Shown here: positions 1 through 8,539 of the stretch, piece after piece
How the letters are laid out: each line of letters opens with the position of its first letter
How positions within the stretch are numbered: the stretch's first letter is position 1
Assembly (NCBI GenBank): GCA_963422275.1
Contig: OY729418.1
Span: 1,426,001 to 1,490,000, forward strand
Source of the DNA: G963422275 sp963422275
GTDB lineage: Bacteria > Pseudomonadota > Alphaproteobacteria > Rhodobacterales > Rhodobacteraceae
DNA: 64,000 nt
Reading direction: 5' to 3'
Translations under genes and position numbers: made by a program
The notes under the pieces: model-generated
What the model was told of the DNA's origin: nothing
The model's database searches: none
Seen by the model: the letters and a program-made list of their open reading frames with translations, nothing else

Positions 1-294
1 ATCTTTGCCGAGACGGCGCATCCCTATACGCAGGCGCTGCTTTCGGCGATACCGGTTGCCGATCTTGACAGGAAAACCGAGCGGGTTGTCCTGGAGGGCG
101 ATGTTCCCAGTCCGGTCAGTCCGCCGCCGGGCTGCCCGTTTCATCCGCGTTGCCGCTCGGCGACCGAGATCTGCAAATCCGATCCCCCGAGGCTGCTTGC
201 CCGCGATTTCAGCGCTGAGCCGCACCTGGCGGCCTGCCACAACGCCGGCCGGACCCGTCGTCGGGCGATTGCAGGTTCCCGAAACCGGCGCTGA
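1..294 (+). CDS. Oligopeptide/dipeptide ABC transporter ATP-binding protein, C-terminal end (partial)
   Basis: The open frame entering from the left edge encodes the last 97 residues of an ABC ATPase of the Dpp/Opp type. It shows HPYTQALLSAIP, followed by the cysteine-containing GCPFHPRCRSATEIC stretch that ends this family (the oligo_HPY region). The nucleotide-binding domain with its Walker motifs lies outside the window. The frame closes with TGA three bases before the sulfatase ATG, so the two genes are probably co-transcribed. The family assignment is firm; the transported substrate cannot be told. Confidence 0.85.
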   Translation: MFAETAHPYTQALLSAIPVADLDRKTERVVLEGDVPSPVSPPPGCPFHPRCRSATEICKSDPPRLLARDFSAEPHLAACHNAGRTRRRAIAGSRNRR

Positions 295-297
295 CCG

Positions 298-1689
298 ATG
301 CGGCGACCGAACGTCCTTCTTGTCCTGACCGATCAGCAACGCCACGACACGCTTGGCTGTCGCGGCCTGACACCGTGCCGGACCCCGGCACTGGACGCAT
401 TGGCGCAGAGCGGCATCAGCTTCGACAACGCCTTCACGCCGGCGCCGCTTTGCGTTCCCGCGCGGGCGGCGCTGTTCACCGGGCTCCACCCTTCGCAGAA
501 CGACATGATGAGCAACGAGACCGGGCATCTGCTGTCCTGCGCGATGCTGGACGCGTTTCGCGGCGCCGGATATCAAGTCGGCTATGCCGGCAAATGGCAT
601 CTGGGCGAGAGCAACATCGGCAACTTCACCGACCGCCACGGCGCCGACAGCACCCGGGCCTACACCGAGTGGTGTCTTGAGCAGGGCCTGACCGACGGCT
701 GGATGTTCAACGATCCCAGGACGCGGACGGCGCGAACCCCCTCCATGTCGGTCCCCGAAGCGCATCGACAGGAGCTGCCGGTGGACAAGACCAACGAAGC
801 CTGGATCACCGACTTCGCCATCGACCTGCTGCGAACCCGCGACCCGGAGAAGCCGTTCTTTCAGGTCGTTTCATACAACGGGCCGCATCCGCCTTTCATG
901 ATCCCCGAGCCGTATTTCAGCATGTACGACCCGGCAGAGGCGGTCAGGCCCGGCAACTTCGGTCCGCAACCCGGCGAGCACCCGGTCCATCGCGCGAGCT
1001 ACTGGCGTCAGCTTTATCTTGACCAAGGCGACAGTTTCGACTGCTGGCGCGCCAGCCATGCGGTCTATTGGGGCTTTTGCACCATGATCGACGATTTTGT
1101 CGCCAAGGTGCTGGCGGCGCTGGATGACGAGGGACTGCGCGACGACACGATCATCGTCTTTGCCTCGGATCACGGCGAGCATCTTGGCGCGCACGGGCTC
1201 TGGCAAAAGATGTCGCCCTTTGACGAAAGCATCCGGGTGCCGCTGATCCTCAGCCTTCCTGATGGGCGGGCGGGGCTGAAGGCGACGTCGCAGGCCAGCC
1301 TGATCGACATCGCCCCGACGCTGGCGGCGCTGTGCGATGTGCCGGGCGGTCGCTGGGAAGGCCGCGATCTTCTGGCCGGCCGTCTTGATCGCAGCGAAGC
1401 GCCTCCGGTCCATGCCATGCACAAGCCGCTTGGCGACTGGATGCATGCGACTGACTGGCGCCTGATCCGGTGCGATGGCTACAAATACACTTGGCATCGC
1501 GGCATGGAGATCGAGTTGTTCGACATCCGAAACGATCCGGGCGAGTGCGTCAACCTGGCGTCGGACCCCGGCCATGCGGCAATGCGCGCGCGCTTGGCGG
1601 ACGCGTTGTGCGCGTTTTTGGAACGGACGGACGACCCGCTGGCGCCGGACTGGAAACGCGAGCATCATGCTCAATGCGGCAATGCTTGA
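298..1689 (+). CDS. Sulfatase family hydrolase (arylsulfatase / choline-sulfatase / phosphonate monoester hydrolase type)
   Basis: A 463-residue alkaline-phosphatase-superfamily sulfatase. The N-terminus carries the metal-binding LVLTDQQ (about residues 8-14). The sulfatase signature LCVPARAALFTG follows at about 51-62, with Cys52 in the C-x-P-x-R context that is oxidised to formylglycine. A second metal motif, FASDHGEHLGAHG, lies near residue 290. The length is normal for choline-sulfatase and phosphonate-hydrolase relatives. There is no signal peptide, so the enzyme is probably cytoplasmic. It starts 3 bp after the ABC ATPase, suggesting that a sulfated or phosphonate compound or peptide is imported and then hydrolysed. 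The exact substrate is not determinable. Confidence 0.85.
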   Translation: MRRPNVLLVLTDQQRHDTLGCRGLTPCRTPALDALAQSGISFDNAFTPAPLCVPARAALFTGLHPSQNDMMSNETGHLLSCAMLDAFRGAGYQVGYAGKWHLGESNIGNFTDRHGADSTRAYTEWCLEQGLTDGWMFNDPRTRTARTPSMSVPEAHRQELPVDKTNEAWITDFAIDLLRTRDPEKPFFQVVSYNGPHPPFMIPEPYFSMYDPAEAVRPGNFGPQPGEHPVHRASYWRQLYLDQGDSFDCWRASHAVYWGFCTMIDDFVAKVLAALDDEGLRDDTIIVFASDHGEHLGAHGLWQKMSPFDESIRVPLILSLPDGRAGLKATSQASLIDIAPTLAALCDVPGGRWEGRDLLAGRLDRSEAPPVHAMHKPLGDWMHATDWRLIRCDGYKYTWHRGMEIELFDIRNDPGECVNLASDPGHAAMRARLADALCAFLERTDDPLAPDWKREHHAQCGNA

Positions 1690-2104
1690 GCCAACCGAGA
1701 AAGATGCAAACGCCAGCAGCCGCTACGAAATTGTTCTTCACAATGAGGATCGATCATCAAAGTCGATCATGGAGGCACTGATCCACGGTTTTTCTCCCCG
1801 GTCCGCCGATGCCCGGCAGTCTATCAATTTCCACCGCGGAACAGAGTTCTCGGCGTGGAGGCGACGGAGAGACGGTATCGGTGCTGACAAATCGACATTT
1901 GAGGTCGATTTGCTACCGCCTCACTTCTACGCCGCGAAATTCTTCGGATACTGAACGCCCGCTAAGGTCTCTGAAAGAAGCCCTATGGCTCCTCACAACC
2001 GATTGGCATAAAATGAAATTCAAAAAATCGCGCTTTGCGTTGAGTTCACGCACTGTTGCAACCAATTTATTTGTCAGAGAATCTCGCGGCGAAATTCGCG
2101 CTCT
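1690..2104. other. Intergenic region between convergent genes
   Basis: About 415 bases between the sulfatase stop and the stop of the leftward racemase. The reading frames here show no family I recognise, and I see no convincing terminator hairpin or promoter. Confidence 0.5.
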
Positions 2105-2845
2105 TCAGCCCGCGGGACGGAACAAGGTGGCGTCAAGGTCGGGCGGTGGGATGTCTGCCTGCCCGACTTTAAGTCCGTGCCAGAGCGATACGGCATTGGC
2201 ACTTAGAACGGGCCGGTCGATTTCGCGCTCCAAGTCCGATATCCAGCGCAGGCTCGGCAATGCAGTATCGGGGATCAACAGAGCTTGGCAGTCCGACATT
2301 TCCAGTCTGGTGGTCTGCCGGAGAATGTCTTCATATTCCATAGTGGCGGATTGCCATCCCGATGGATTGCCGAGAAAATGGCAAGAGGGAACATTGATGC
2401 CGAATTCGCTCAGAAACTGTACAAACAAATGGGTTGCAGTTCCTGGATAGGTCGACAACACAGCCACAGTTTCGAGTGACAGAGCCTTTGTGGCAACCGC
2501 AAAGGAAAGTGATGTGCTGGTCACCGGAATGCCCAGCAAATCGGACAGTTGTTCGGCCTGGTCTTCGGCAAAAGCACGTCCGTTGACAAAACTCCCAGAG
2601 GTGCAGGCCCAGACCAATGCGTCTAGATCGCAATTGGCGAGCCTGTTCGCAGCAGACGCGATTCGCGGCACCTCGGCCGTTATGCGCAATGCGTCCGGGT
2701 GATGGTCTGATCCATCGACGATTCCGTATTCCGAGTTGGACAGAAAAACCCGCGCTTTGCCGTTTGTTGCCCGCTCAAAGCGATAGAAATCCGCCTCCGA
2801 ACCGCCTCCGGGATAGACTAGACCCAGATGAAATGCCTTTGTCAC
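2105..2845 (-). CDS. Asp/Glu racemase-superfamily protein (arylmalonate decarboxylase / maleate isomerase-like)
   Basis: A cofactor-independent racemase/isomerase/decarboxylase of about 246 residues. The CTSGSF motif (catalytic Cys of the first half) and the VAVLSTYPG segment of the second half match the maleate isomerase / arylmalonate decarboxylase branch. These enzymes use one or two cysteines to abstract protons from small carboxylic acids. In the second half the usual cysteine position reads CQALLIPDTALPSL. I chose the GTG at 2845 because a G-rich ribosome-binding site precedes it; a TTG at 2869 would overlap the upstream gene. It is the last gene of a leftward group with the M24 protein and mlrC. 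Confidence 0.7.
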   Translation of the reverse strand: MTKAFHLGLVYPGGGSEADFYRFERATNGKARVFLSNSEYGIVDGSDHHPDALRITAEVPRIASAANRLANCDLDALVWACTSGSFVNGRAFAEDQAEQLSDLLGIPVTSTSLSFAVATKALSLETVAVLSTYPGTATHLFVQFLSEFGINVPSCHFLGNPSGWQSATMEYEDILRQTTRLEMSDCQALLIPDTALPSLRWISDLEREIDRPVLSANAVSLWHGLKVGQADIPPPDLDATLFRPAG

Positions 2846-2855
2846 AGGCCCCCCT

Positions 2856-4013
2856 TTAAAGCCGGTCAAATCCGAGGGGAAGCTGACTCAGCACCTCGGC
2901 TCCAGTTTCGGTCAGCACGACCGTGCGGCTTTGGCCGACCCCAAAGACACCTTTCTTGCGCAACGTCATCGGAAAGTGGAAGGCCATGCCCGCTGTTAGC
3001 GGACGATCATTGCCGGTGACGATCTGCATGTCGCCATCTTCGATCCAAGTCGGGGGGAAGCCGATACCGACCGAATAGCCATAAAAGTCGTGAAACAGTA
3101 TCTTGTCCCGGATCCGGTCAACGACCGCGGCGCCAGCTCTCGCCACGTCCGAGGCCAGCGCACCTGGACCTATCGCGGCCACCATCGCCTCCAAGGCTTC
3201 GGCACCGACCGCGGCGACCTCCTCGGCATATGGATCGCGCGGGGCACCCAGAACTGCTGTGCGCATCAGCGGGCTGTGATACCATCCAAGCGCTGGTGAG
3301 CATTCAAGAAAAACCGTATCGCCCTGTTCCACCACGGCCCCGTTCTGAGCGTGGTGCGGGGTTCCGGAGCGTTCACCGACGGCCACCATCGGGAAAATAG
3401 TGAAGCCCTGCGTGCCCGCAGCGATCAAGGCGCTGGCAAAGGCCTGAGTAATCTCGCGGTCAGTCACACCTTCAGCAATCGTGCCGAGGGCCGCCTCCAT
3501 CGCGGCGTCGGTTCCGGCGGCCGCCTGACGCATCACGGAAATTTCCGCGGGGGATTTGATCGAACGAACCTCCTCAACCAGTCCGGATATATCGACAACG
3601 CTAACGCCAAATGCATCGACTAGCGCGTCATGACGCGCTTTCGGCAAGAAAAGTCGCTGAGCCTCCATGCCGATTGCGCCCTTGAAGCAATCCCGATCCC
3701 GCATAGCATGGGCCGTTGCCGTGACCGGGTCTTCCGAGTTGCCGAAATAGACCGGTTCGCAATCGGTCGCGCTTGCGCCAAACCGGCCCTGTTCGAATTG
3801 CCACAATACCATGAAAGGCTCGTCTTCGAGGGGGAGGATCAAGCACTGATAGTCCCAGATGTTCAGTGTGTGATGTCCACAAAGGTAATAGATGTTGGAC
3901 GGCGAATGGAGAACGATGGTGTCCAAACCCCTCTCTGCCATCAACGCACGGGTTCCGGCGCGGCGAGCGGCAAATTCCTGGGAGGAAAAGATGTCTTCGC
4001 GGGTGATATCCAT
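2856..4013 (-). CDS. M24-family creatinase/aminopeptidase-like hydrolase
   Basis: A 385-residue pita-bread-fold protein with a creatinase N-terminal domain (about residues 15-150, with IYYLCGHHTLNIWDY) and an M24 C-terminal domain. Where metallo-aminopeptidases carry their two metal-binding aspartates, this protein has FLECSPALGWYHSPLMRT. The aspartates are therefore missing, as in creatinase-type, metal-independent members. This argues for a C-N hydrolase acting on a small molecule rather than a peptidase. The ATG at 4013 follows an AAGGAG-like site. It is coupled to the racemase downstream and lies behind the mlrC pseudogene. Confidence 0.8.
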   Translation of the reverse strand: MDITREDIFSSQEFAARRAGTRALMAERGLDTIVLHSPSNIYYLCGHHTLNIWDYQCLILPLEDEPFMVLWQFEQGRFGASATDCEPVYFGNSEDPVTATAHAMRDRDCFKGAIGMEAQRLFLPKARHDALVDAFGVSVVDISGLVEEVRSIKSPAEISVMRQAAAGTDAAMEAALGTIAEGVTDREITQAFASALIAAGTQGFTIFPMVAVGERSGTPHHAQNGAVVEQGDTVFLECSPALGWYHSPLMRTAVLGAPRDPYAEEVAAVGAEALEAMVAAIGPGALASDVARAGAAVVDRIRDKILFHDFYGYSVGIGFPPTWIEDGDMQIVTGNDRPLTAGMAFHFPMTLRKKGVFGVGQSRTVVLTETGAEVLSQLPLGFDRL

Positions 4014-4024
4014 GAGAGACTCCT

Positions 4025-5233
4025 TCAGAACGCAACTTCCGTGTCCAGCGGCCAGAAAGCGCCGCCGCTTTGGATGTAGTCAAGTTGATTCAGATTGGCC
4101 GGGCAGATACCGGGCGTGTCCAAGATCAGAATACGTTGTGCGACGGCACCAACCGCAGCTTGCCAGGCAATGGCAGCTTTGACAACGATGATCTTTTCCT
4201 CTTCGGGCGAAATGCCCACGCTGGTCAGACACCCGGGTCGAACGGCATGGTGCGCAGGCTTGCCAAGACCACGCGCAGATTGCCTGCGAGGGGGCACCCC
4301 GGTCAGGCCCATCGATGTCACAAAACCGGTCATGTAGCTGCCGGAATTGCGAAAATTGGCCTCACCCACCCATTCCACACGCCCTTGGACACGCAACGGC
4401 GTACCATGCAGGTCGTCGACTAATGCGCCGACTTCAATGTCGAAATGGCCTCCCACACCAAGTGCTAGACAGCGAGCGGCTACTTTGGGGTCGGCAAGGG
4501 TGACGATAACACTTTGCCTAGCATCCAGCAAGCATCGCAGGATTTCGGTACCATCTCTGGCGCTGCCGCCGCCAATATTGTCGGACGAATCCACGACCAA
4601 GGTTGGTGTTGCATCTAGGATCGCGAGGGCGGTGGGCAAAGCTCCCAAAGAGATCAGACCGGGGCGCAAGTCTTCACGCGTCTCCCAAATTGCGCGGGCG
4701 AGCGAGTTGGCCTGAACCTCGACCGTCCGCTTGTCGTCGCCATAGACCGGGACGGTGGCGCCCAAGTTTGGACTATCGGCATAGGCAAATCCCATAGCCA
4801 AGGAATTCGGGAGAGTGCCAAGCTCGCGAAGGTTCGGATCAAACTGCGCCATTAGGCTGGCCATCGGAGCATCATTGGCGCGATAGTCCAGCGTCACCGC
4901 CACCCGGGCATCCGGGCTGATCTCCTCGCGCACCGCTCTGGCAAAGGCCCCATCCGCATCCGAGATTCCCTGGGCTGCAGTCGCGCCAAGCAACGAAAGA
5001 CACACTGCATCCACCGGGCCGGCCGTGTGCAGAGGCAAAAAAAGTGTTCGCAAGGATGTGATCGAAAGCAGGCCACGTGACCATGCCCGAGGGAACAGCT
5101 ACCGCAAATCACAGCGGCACAAGATCTTGGCCCGCCTCTTCGAGACCGTCGATCATTCCGCCGATTTCGCTGTTTGTGCCGCGAAACTGCGCAAGCAGGT
5201 CCTTGCCCGCCGCATGCTGGTAGTGTGAAACGC
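4025..5233 (-). pseudogene. MlrC-family (microcystinase C-like) metallo-hydrolase, disrupted
   Basis: Fragments align in order with the MlrC family. An N-terminal part shows FRGTNSEIGGMIDGLEEAG and PSGMVTW. A long 342-residue part starts at 5053 and shows GPVDAVCLSLLGA, VDSSDNIGGGSARDGTEIL, MTGFVTSMG and the C-terminal VKAAIAWQAA. Three lesions are visible. An in-frame TGA lies at 5109-5111 inside PL-FAVAVPSG. A one-base frameshift lies in a run of seven T on the coding strand, near 5036-5042. The first 60-70 residues, including the QHETNTF-type metal region, are missing. The break coincides with the CRISPR-like repeats at 5234. The C-terminal fragment alone could not form the normal enzyme. 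Confidence 0.8.
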
Positions 5234-5323
5234 ATCCAGCCCCGTGACCGCGGGGGAGAAGGGAAATCTGTCTTTTCCCCGTCTTCCGAAACCAATCCAG
5301 CCCCGTGACCGCGGGGGAGAAGG
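5234..5323. CRISPR. Two-repeat CRISPR remnant with type I-E geometry
   Basis: Two perfect 29-base direct repeats occupy 5234-5262 and 5295-5323. They begin ATCCAG, contain the dyad CCCCGTGACCGCGGGG and end GAGAAGG. They are separated by a 32-base non-repetitive spacer (5263-5294). A 61-base period and a GC-rich inner palindrome with a four-base loop are typical of subtype I-E arrays. The bases flanking the repeats differ on both sides, so the repeat length is well defined. No cas gene lies nearby. The pair sits exactly where mlrC has lost its N-terminus and 34 bases from the end of the IclR gene. Confidence 0.75.
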
Positions 5324-5357
5324 TATTGATCTCGTGATGGAAACCTCCGATGGCGAC

Positions 5358-6167
5358 TCAATCCGAAGACGTATTCAACATTTGCTCGGGAGCGTAGCCC
5401 AGCCTGCTGGAGATGCCAGCCGCAGCAGCGCGCACGAATGGAACGATGCTTTCGATCCGCTCTTCGCTAAGGCGGGTGGAGGGGCCGGACACGCTGATGG
5501 CCGCGATTACGCACCCATCGGCATTACGAATGCCGCAGGCCACACAACGCACTCCCGCGACATGCTCTTCATTGTCGAGTCCCCAGCCGCGATTGCGGGT
5601 TTCCTCCAGAATGGTGCGGAACTTCTCGACATTCTGCGCTGCGGTCGGCGGAAGTTGGTTGAAATCCAACTTCTTCAGTTTCTGTTCCAGTTCGTTATCT
5701 GGCGTATCCGCGAGCATCACCTTGCCAAGCGCAGTGCAATTGGCGGGTTCACGTGTGCCTAGTCCCGCCGCCATGCGCAGGGGCTGGGGCGAATCGAGGC
5801 GATTTATAATCACGACCGAAGCTTCGTCGAGCACGCCAAGGAAGACCGTTTCGCCAGTCTCCTCCAAAAGCTCTCGCAGATAATATTCCGACATCGCGTT
5901 CAGATTAATCGAGTTTCGGTGCGCCTGTGCGATTCTGTGCAAGCGCGGGCCGATGAGGTAGCGGCCGTTGTCCGCTTCCTGTCCGAGAATCCCGGACAAG
6001 CGGAGCGTCGTGAGCAGGCGGCTCGTCGTGGCGGGGGTCATGCGCAGCTCGCGCGCGACTTCGCGCACTCCGACCCCTTGCCTGGATTTCGCAATATATT
6101 CAAGTACATCCACGGCATTCAAGACGGTGCGCAAAGGGGCATCTTCGGATATCTTTTGCTCGACCAT
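5358..6167 (-). CDS. IclR-family transcriptional regulator
   Basis: A 269-residue regulator with an N-terminal winged helix-turn-helix (VREVARELRMTPATTSRLLTTL, about residues 34-55) and the C-terminal IclR effector domain (YYLRELLEETGETVFLGV, TALGKVMLAD, NRGWGLDNEEHVAGVRCVA). It is transcribed away from the amino-acid ABC operon that starts about 100 bp on its 5' side. It is therefore the likely local regulator of that operon and of itself; a palindrome in the shared promoter region supports this. The effector is unknown, probably a small organic acid or amino-acid derivative. Confidence 0.9.
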   Translation of the reverse strand: MVEQKISEDAPLRTVLNAVDVLEYIAKSRQGVGVREVARELRMTPATTSRLLTTLRLSGILGQEADNGRYLIGPRLHRIAQAHRNSINLNAMSEYYLRELLEETGETVFLGVLDEASVVIINRLDSPQPLRMAAGLGTREPANCTALGKVMLADTPDNELEQKLKKLDFNQLPPTAAQNVEKFRTILEETRNRGWGLDNEEHVAGVRCVACGIRNADGCVIAAISVSGPSTRLSEERIESIVPFVRAAAAGISSRLGYAPEQMLNTSSD

Positions 6168-6253
6168 GAGTACCTCAAAATTACCAGGAATTCTGGATGC
6201 GAAGCCGATGTTTCACATTTGTACATGATGTACCAAAAAAAAGACTCGGCTCC

Positions 6254-6278
6254 AACACTATTATGGAATAGTGTTCCA
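6254..6278. promoter_or_regulatory. Probable IclR-family operator (overlapping palindromes)
   Basis: In the divergent region, TGGAA-TAGTG-TTCCA (6264-6278) is a 15-base dyad resembling the IclR-family TGGAA-N5-TTCCA operator. It overlaps a perfect nine-base inverted repeat, AACACTATT / AATAGTGTT, at 6254-6262 and 6267-6275. Its position between the IclR gene and the ABC operon supports repression or activation by that regulator. The proposed GTG start of the first permease falls inside the palindrome. Confidence 0.5.
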
Positions 6279-7095
6279 GAAAAAGTGGAACGCCATATCG
6301 GAATCTGCAGTGGCTGCACTGGATGAATTGATCGAGGTTTCGGGAGGGCGGACAACACGCATCTGCCTGACCATCGCTCTGGTCGGCGTTCTCGCCGCTG
6401 GGATCTGGTCGCTGAACTGGGAAACCCTGCTCAATCTCCATTTTGGTGATTTGTGGCGGTTTCGCGTGGCTGTTCTCAAAGGGCTCGGCATGACACTCAC
6501 CTTGACGTCGGCGGCGGCAGCCTGTGGCATATTGGCCGGTACGCTTCTAGCCATCGTCATGCAGTCGCCGGTGCGTCCACTGCGCTGGTTCGTGGTCGGC
6601 TATATCGAACTGTTCCGCAACACGCCGATTCTGGTGCAGCTGATCTGGATCCATTTCGCTCTGCCGATCCTCACCGGTGTGCCGACCACTGCGTTCGTCA
6701 GCGGGGTGATCGCCATCGTGCTGCAGGCCAGTGCCTATTTCTCGGAAATCGTGCGCGCGGGCATCCAGTCGGTGCCGCCGGGATATCGCGAGGCATCGGA
6801 CGCATTGGGCATCCCGGTCCACACGCGCTGGATGCGGGTCATTCTTCCACCGGCGTTTCGCACGATGATCCCGCCGCTCGTCAATATGACGATCAGCTTC
6901 CTCAAGACCTCAGCCATCCTCACGGTACTGTCTGTGGGCGAGTTGATGACGGTGGCCACCCGGATCAGCAATGCCACGTTCCGCCCGATCGAAATCCTGA
7001 CCGTGGTGGCCGCGGTCTACTTTTTCTTCGGTTGGCTGATCAGCCGCTTGACCGGGCGAATCGAAGCGGCGACGGCACGGCGGGAGACCCGGTAG
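6271..7095 (+). CDS. Polar amino-acid ABC transporter permease (HisM/GlnP family)
   Basis: A 274-residue inner-membrane permease with about five or six hydrophobic segments. It has the BPD_transp_1 coupling region RAGIQSVPPGYREASDALG at about residues 160-180 and the HEQ-type family sequence LRWFVVGYIELFRNTPILVQ. An N-terminal extension of about 30 residues precedes the first membrane helix. The GTG at 6271 lies inside the likely operator, so a GTG at 6310 is an alternative start. It is the first gene of a compact four-gene uptake operon; the stop touches the next ATG. Confidence 0.9.
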   Translation: MFQKKWNAISESAVAALDELIEVSGGRTTRICLTIALVGVLAAGIWSLNWETLLNLHFGDLWRFRVAVLKGLGMTLTLTSAAAACGILAGTLLAIVMQSPVRPLRWFVVGYIELFRNTPILVQLIWIHFALPILTGVPTTAFVSGVIAIVLQASAYFSEIVRAGIQSVPPGYREASDALGIPVHTRWMRVILPPAFRTMIPPLVNMTISFLKTSAILTVLSVGELMTVATRISNATFRPIEILTVVAAVYFFFGWLISRLTGRIEAATARRETR

Positions 7096-7761
7096 ATGAC
7101 CTTCGACGTCAATGTCCTGCCAACACATTTCCCGGAGCTAATCGACGGGCTGCTGCTAACTCTGCGAATCTGTCTGCTCTCGATGGCGTTCGGCGCGTTC
7201 GGTGCATTATTTCTGTGCCTCGGAAAACTGTCGGGGCGTGGGTCTGGATATCATGTCTCGGTTTTCGTGATCGACTTTTTCCGCACCATCCCCGAAGTGG
7301 TGCTGATCTTCTGGATCTATTCCTGCCTGCCACTGCTTTTTGGCGCACGGCTTTCGGCGGAGGTTTGCGGCATTATGGCCTTGTCCCTGTTGGTTGCGGC
7401 CAATGTCGCCGAAATCATGCGGGCCGGGGTGCAATCCACTGATCAGGGCCAATTGGAGGCTGCCATGAGCCTAGGAGTTCCCGCGCACACGATTTGGTTG
7501 CGCATCGTGATCCCCCCGGCGCTGCAGCGCATGGCACCGGCTTTCGTAAATTTCATGACCGAACTGATCAAGGCCACCAGTCTGCTCAGCACGATCGGCG
7601 TGGCAGAGATGGTCTATCAGGCCAATGTGCTGGGAAATCGCACCTTCGCCTATGTGGAATTCCTGACCTTGGTGGCAACGATCTTTTTCGCTATTATCTT
7701 CCCACTCAGCCTGTTCGTTCGCCATGCCGAGGCCCGGCTGGCACACCAGAAATCCCGATAG
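7096..7761 (+). CDS. Polar amino-acid ABC transporter permease, second subunit
   Basis: A 221-residue permease of the His/Glu/Gln/Arg/opine class. It shows FFRTIPEVVLIFWIY in the first half and the EAA-like coupling loop MRAGVQSTDQGQLEAAMSLG, which contacts the ATPase. About five membrane segments are visible. The start codon directly abuts the stop of the first permease, and the ATPase follows after 12 bp. The two permeases form the heterodimeric channel. Confidence 0.9.
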   Translation: MTFDVNVLPTHFPELIDGLLLTLRICLLSMAFGAFGALFLCLGKLSGRGSGYHVSVFVIDFFRTIPEVVLIFWIYSCLPLLFGARLSAEVCGIMALSLLVAANVAEIMRAGVQSTDQGQLEAAMSLGVPAHTIWLRIVIPPALQRMAPAFVNFMTELIKATSLLSTIGVAEMVYQANVLGNRTFAYVEFLTLVATIFFAIIFPLSLFVRHAEARLAHQKSR

Positions 7762-7773
7762 GAGGCTTTCTAG

Positions 7774-8514
7774 ATGGCCGGAAAACAGGTTGTGATCGAT
7801 TGCCGAAACGTAGTGAAACGCTATGGGACCTTCACGGCGCTGAGAGACGTATCGACCCGTGTCCACAAGGGCGAGGTGGTTTGTGTGATCGGGCCGTCCG
7901 GCAGCGGAAAATCCACGTTGCTCCGCGCCTTTAACGGGCTGGAGGCCATCCAGGTCGGAATGATAGAAGTGCTTGGGCTGCACATGCCCGGCACTCGCAA
8001 GGAGCTGGAGGCGATCCGCCGCCGCGCGGGCATGGTGTTTCAGGGGTTCAACCTGTTTAATCACATGTCGATCCGCGAAAATCTACTTCTGGCCCCGATG
8101 ACCGCGCTTGGATTGACTCGCGATCTGGCCGATGACCGCGCCCAGAACCTGTTGGATCGTGTCGGCATCGGCAACCAGATCGACAAATACCCGACCCAGT
8201 TGTCCGGTGGACAGCAGCAGCGCGTCGCCATCGCCCGTGCGCTGATGATGCAGCCCGAGGTGATGCTATTTGACGAACCCACCTCGGCGCTAGACCCGGA
8301 AATGGTAGGCGAAGTTCTGGACGTGATGCGCGACCTGGCCAGCCAAGGCATGACCATGGTCGTTGTCACGCACGAGATGGGCTTCGCCCGCGAGGTCGGA
8401 GACCGCATCCTGTTCATGGCGGACGGGCAGTTGCTGGTGGATCAGCCTCCCGATGTCTTCTTTGCTTCACCCACCGATGAGCGCCAGGCGGTGTTTCTGT
8501 CGAAAGTTCTATGA
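7774..8514 (+). CDS. Polar amino-acid ABC transporter ATP-binding protein (GlnQ-like)
   Basis: A 246-residue ATPase with Walker A GPSGSGKST (residues 40-48), a Q-loop in MVFQGFNLFNHM, signature LSGGQQQR, Walker B VMLFDEPTSALD and the switch histidine in VVVTHEMGFA. The length and motif spacing are those of the GlnQ/HisP/OccP group. A ribosome-binding site (GGAGG) precedes the ATG. It powers the two upstream permeases, with the binding protein encoded 25 bp downstream. Confidence 0.95.
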   Translation: MAGKQVVIDCRNVVKRYGTFTALRDVSTRVHKGEVVCVIGPSGSGKSTLLRAFNGLEAIQVGMIEVLGLHMPGTRKELEAIRRRAGMVFQGFNLFNHMSIRENLLLAPMTALGLTRDLADDRAQNLLDRVGIGNQIDKYPTQLSGGQQQRVAIARALMMQPEVMLFDEPTSALDPEMVGEVLDVMRDLASQGMTMVVVTHEMGFAREVGDRILFMADGQLLVDQPPDVFFASPTDERQAVFLSKVL

Positions 8515-8539
8515 GTCCAATCTTCAAAGGAGGAAACTA

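Noticed and set aside
5234..5323. The two 29-base repeats as a simple REP-like or protein-coding repeat
   Set aside because: The precise repeat and spacer lengths and the central dyad fit CRISPR geometry better, and the sequence is outside the mlrC coding part.
5358..6000. Long plus-strand open frames over the IclR gene and many antisense frames over other genes
   Set aside because: They are shadows of well-supported genes on the other strand with no family similarity or ribosome-binding site.
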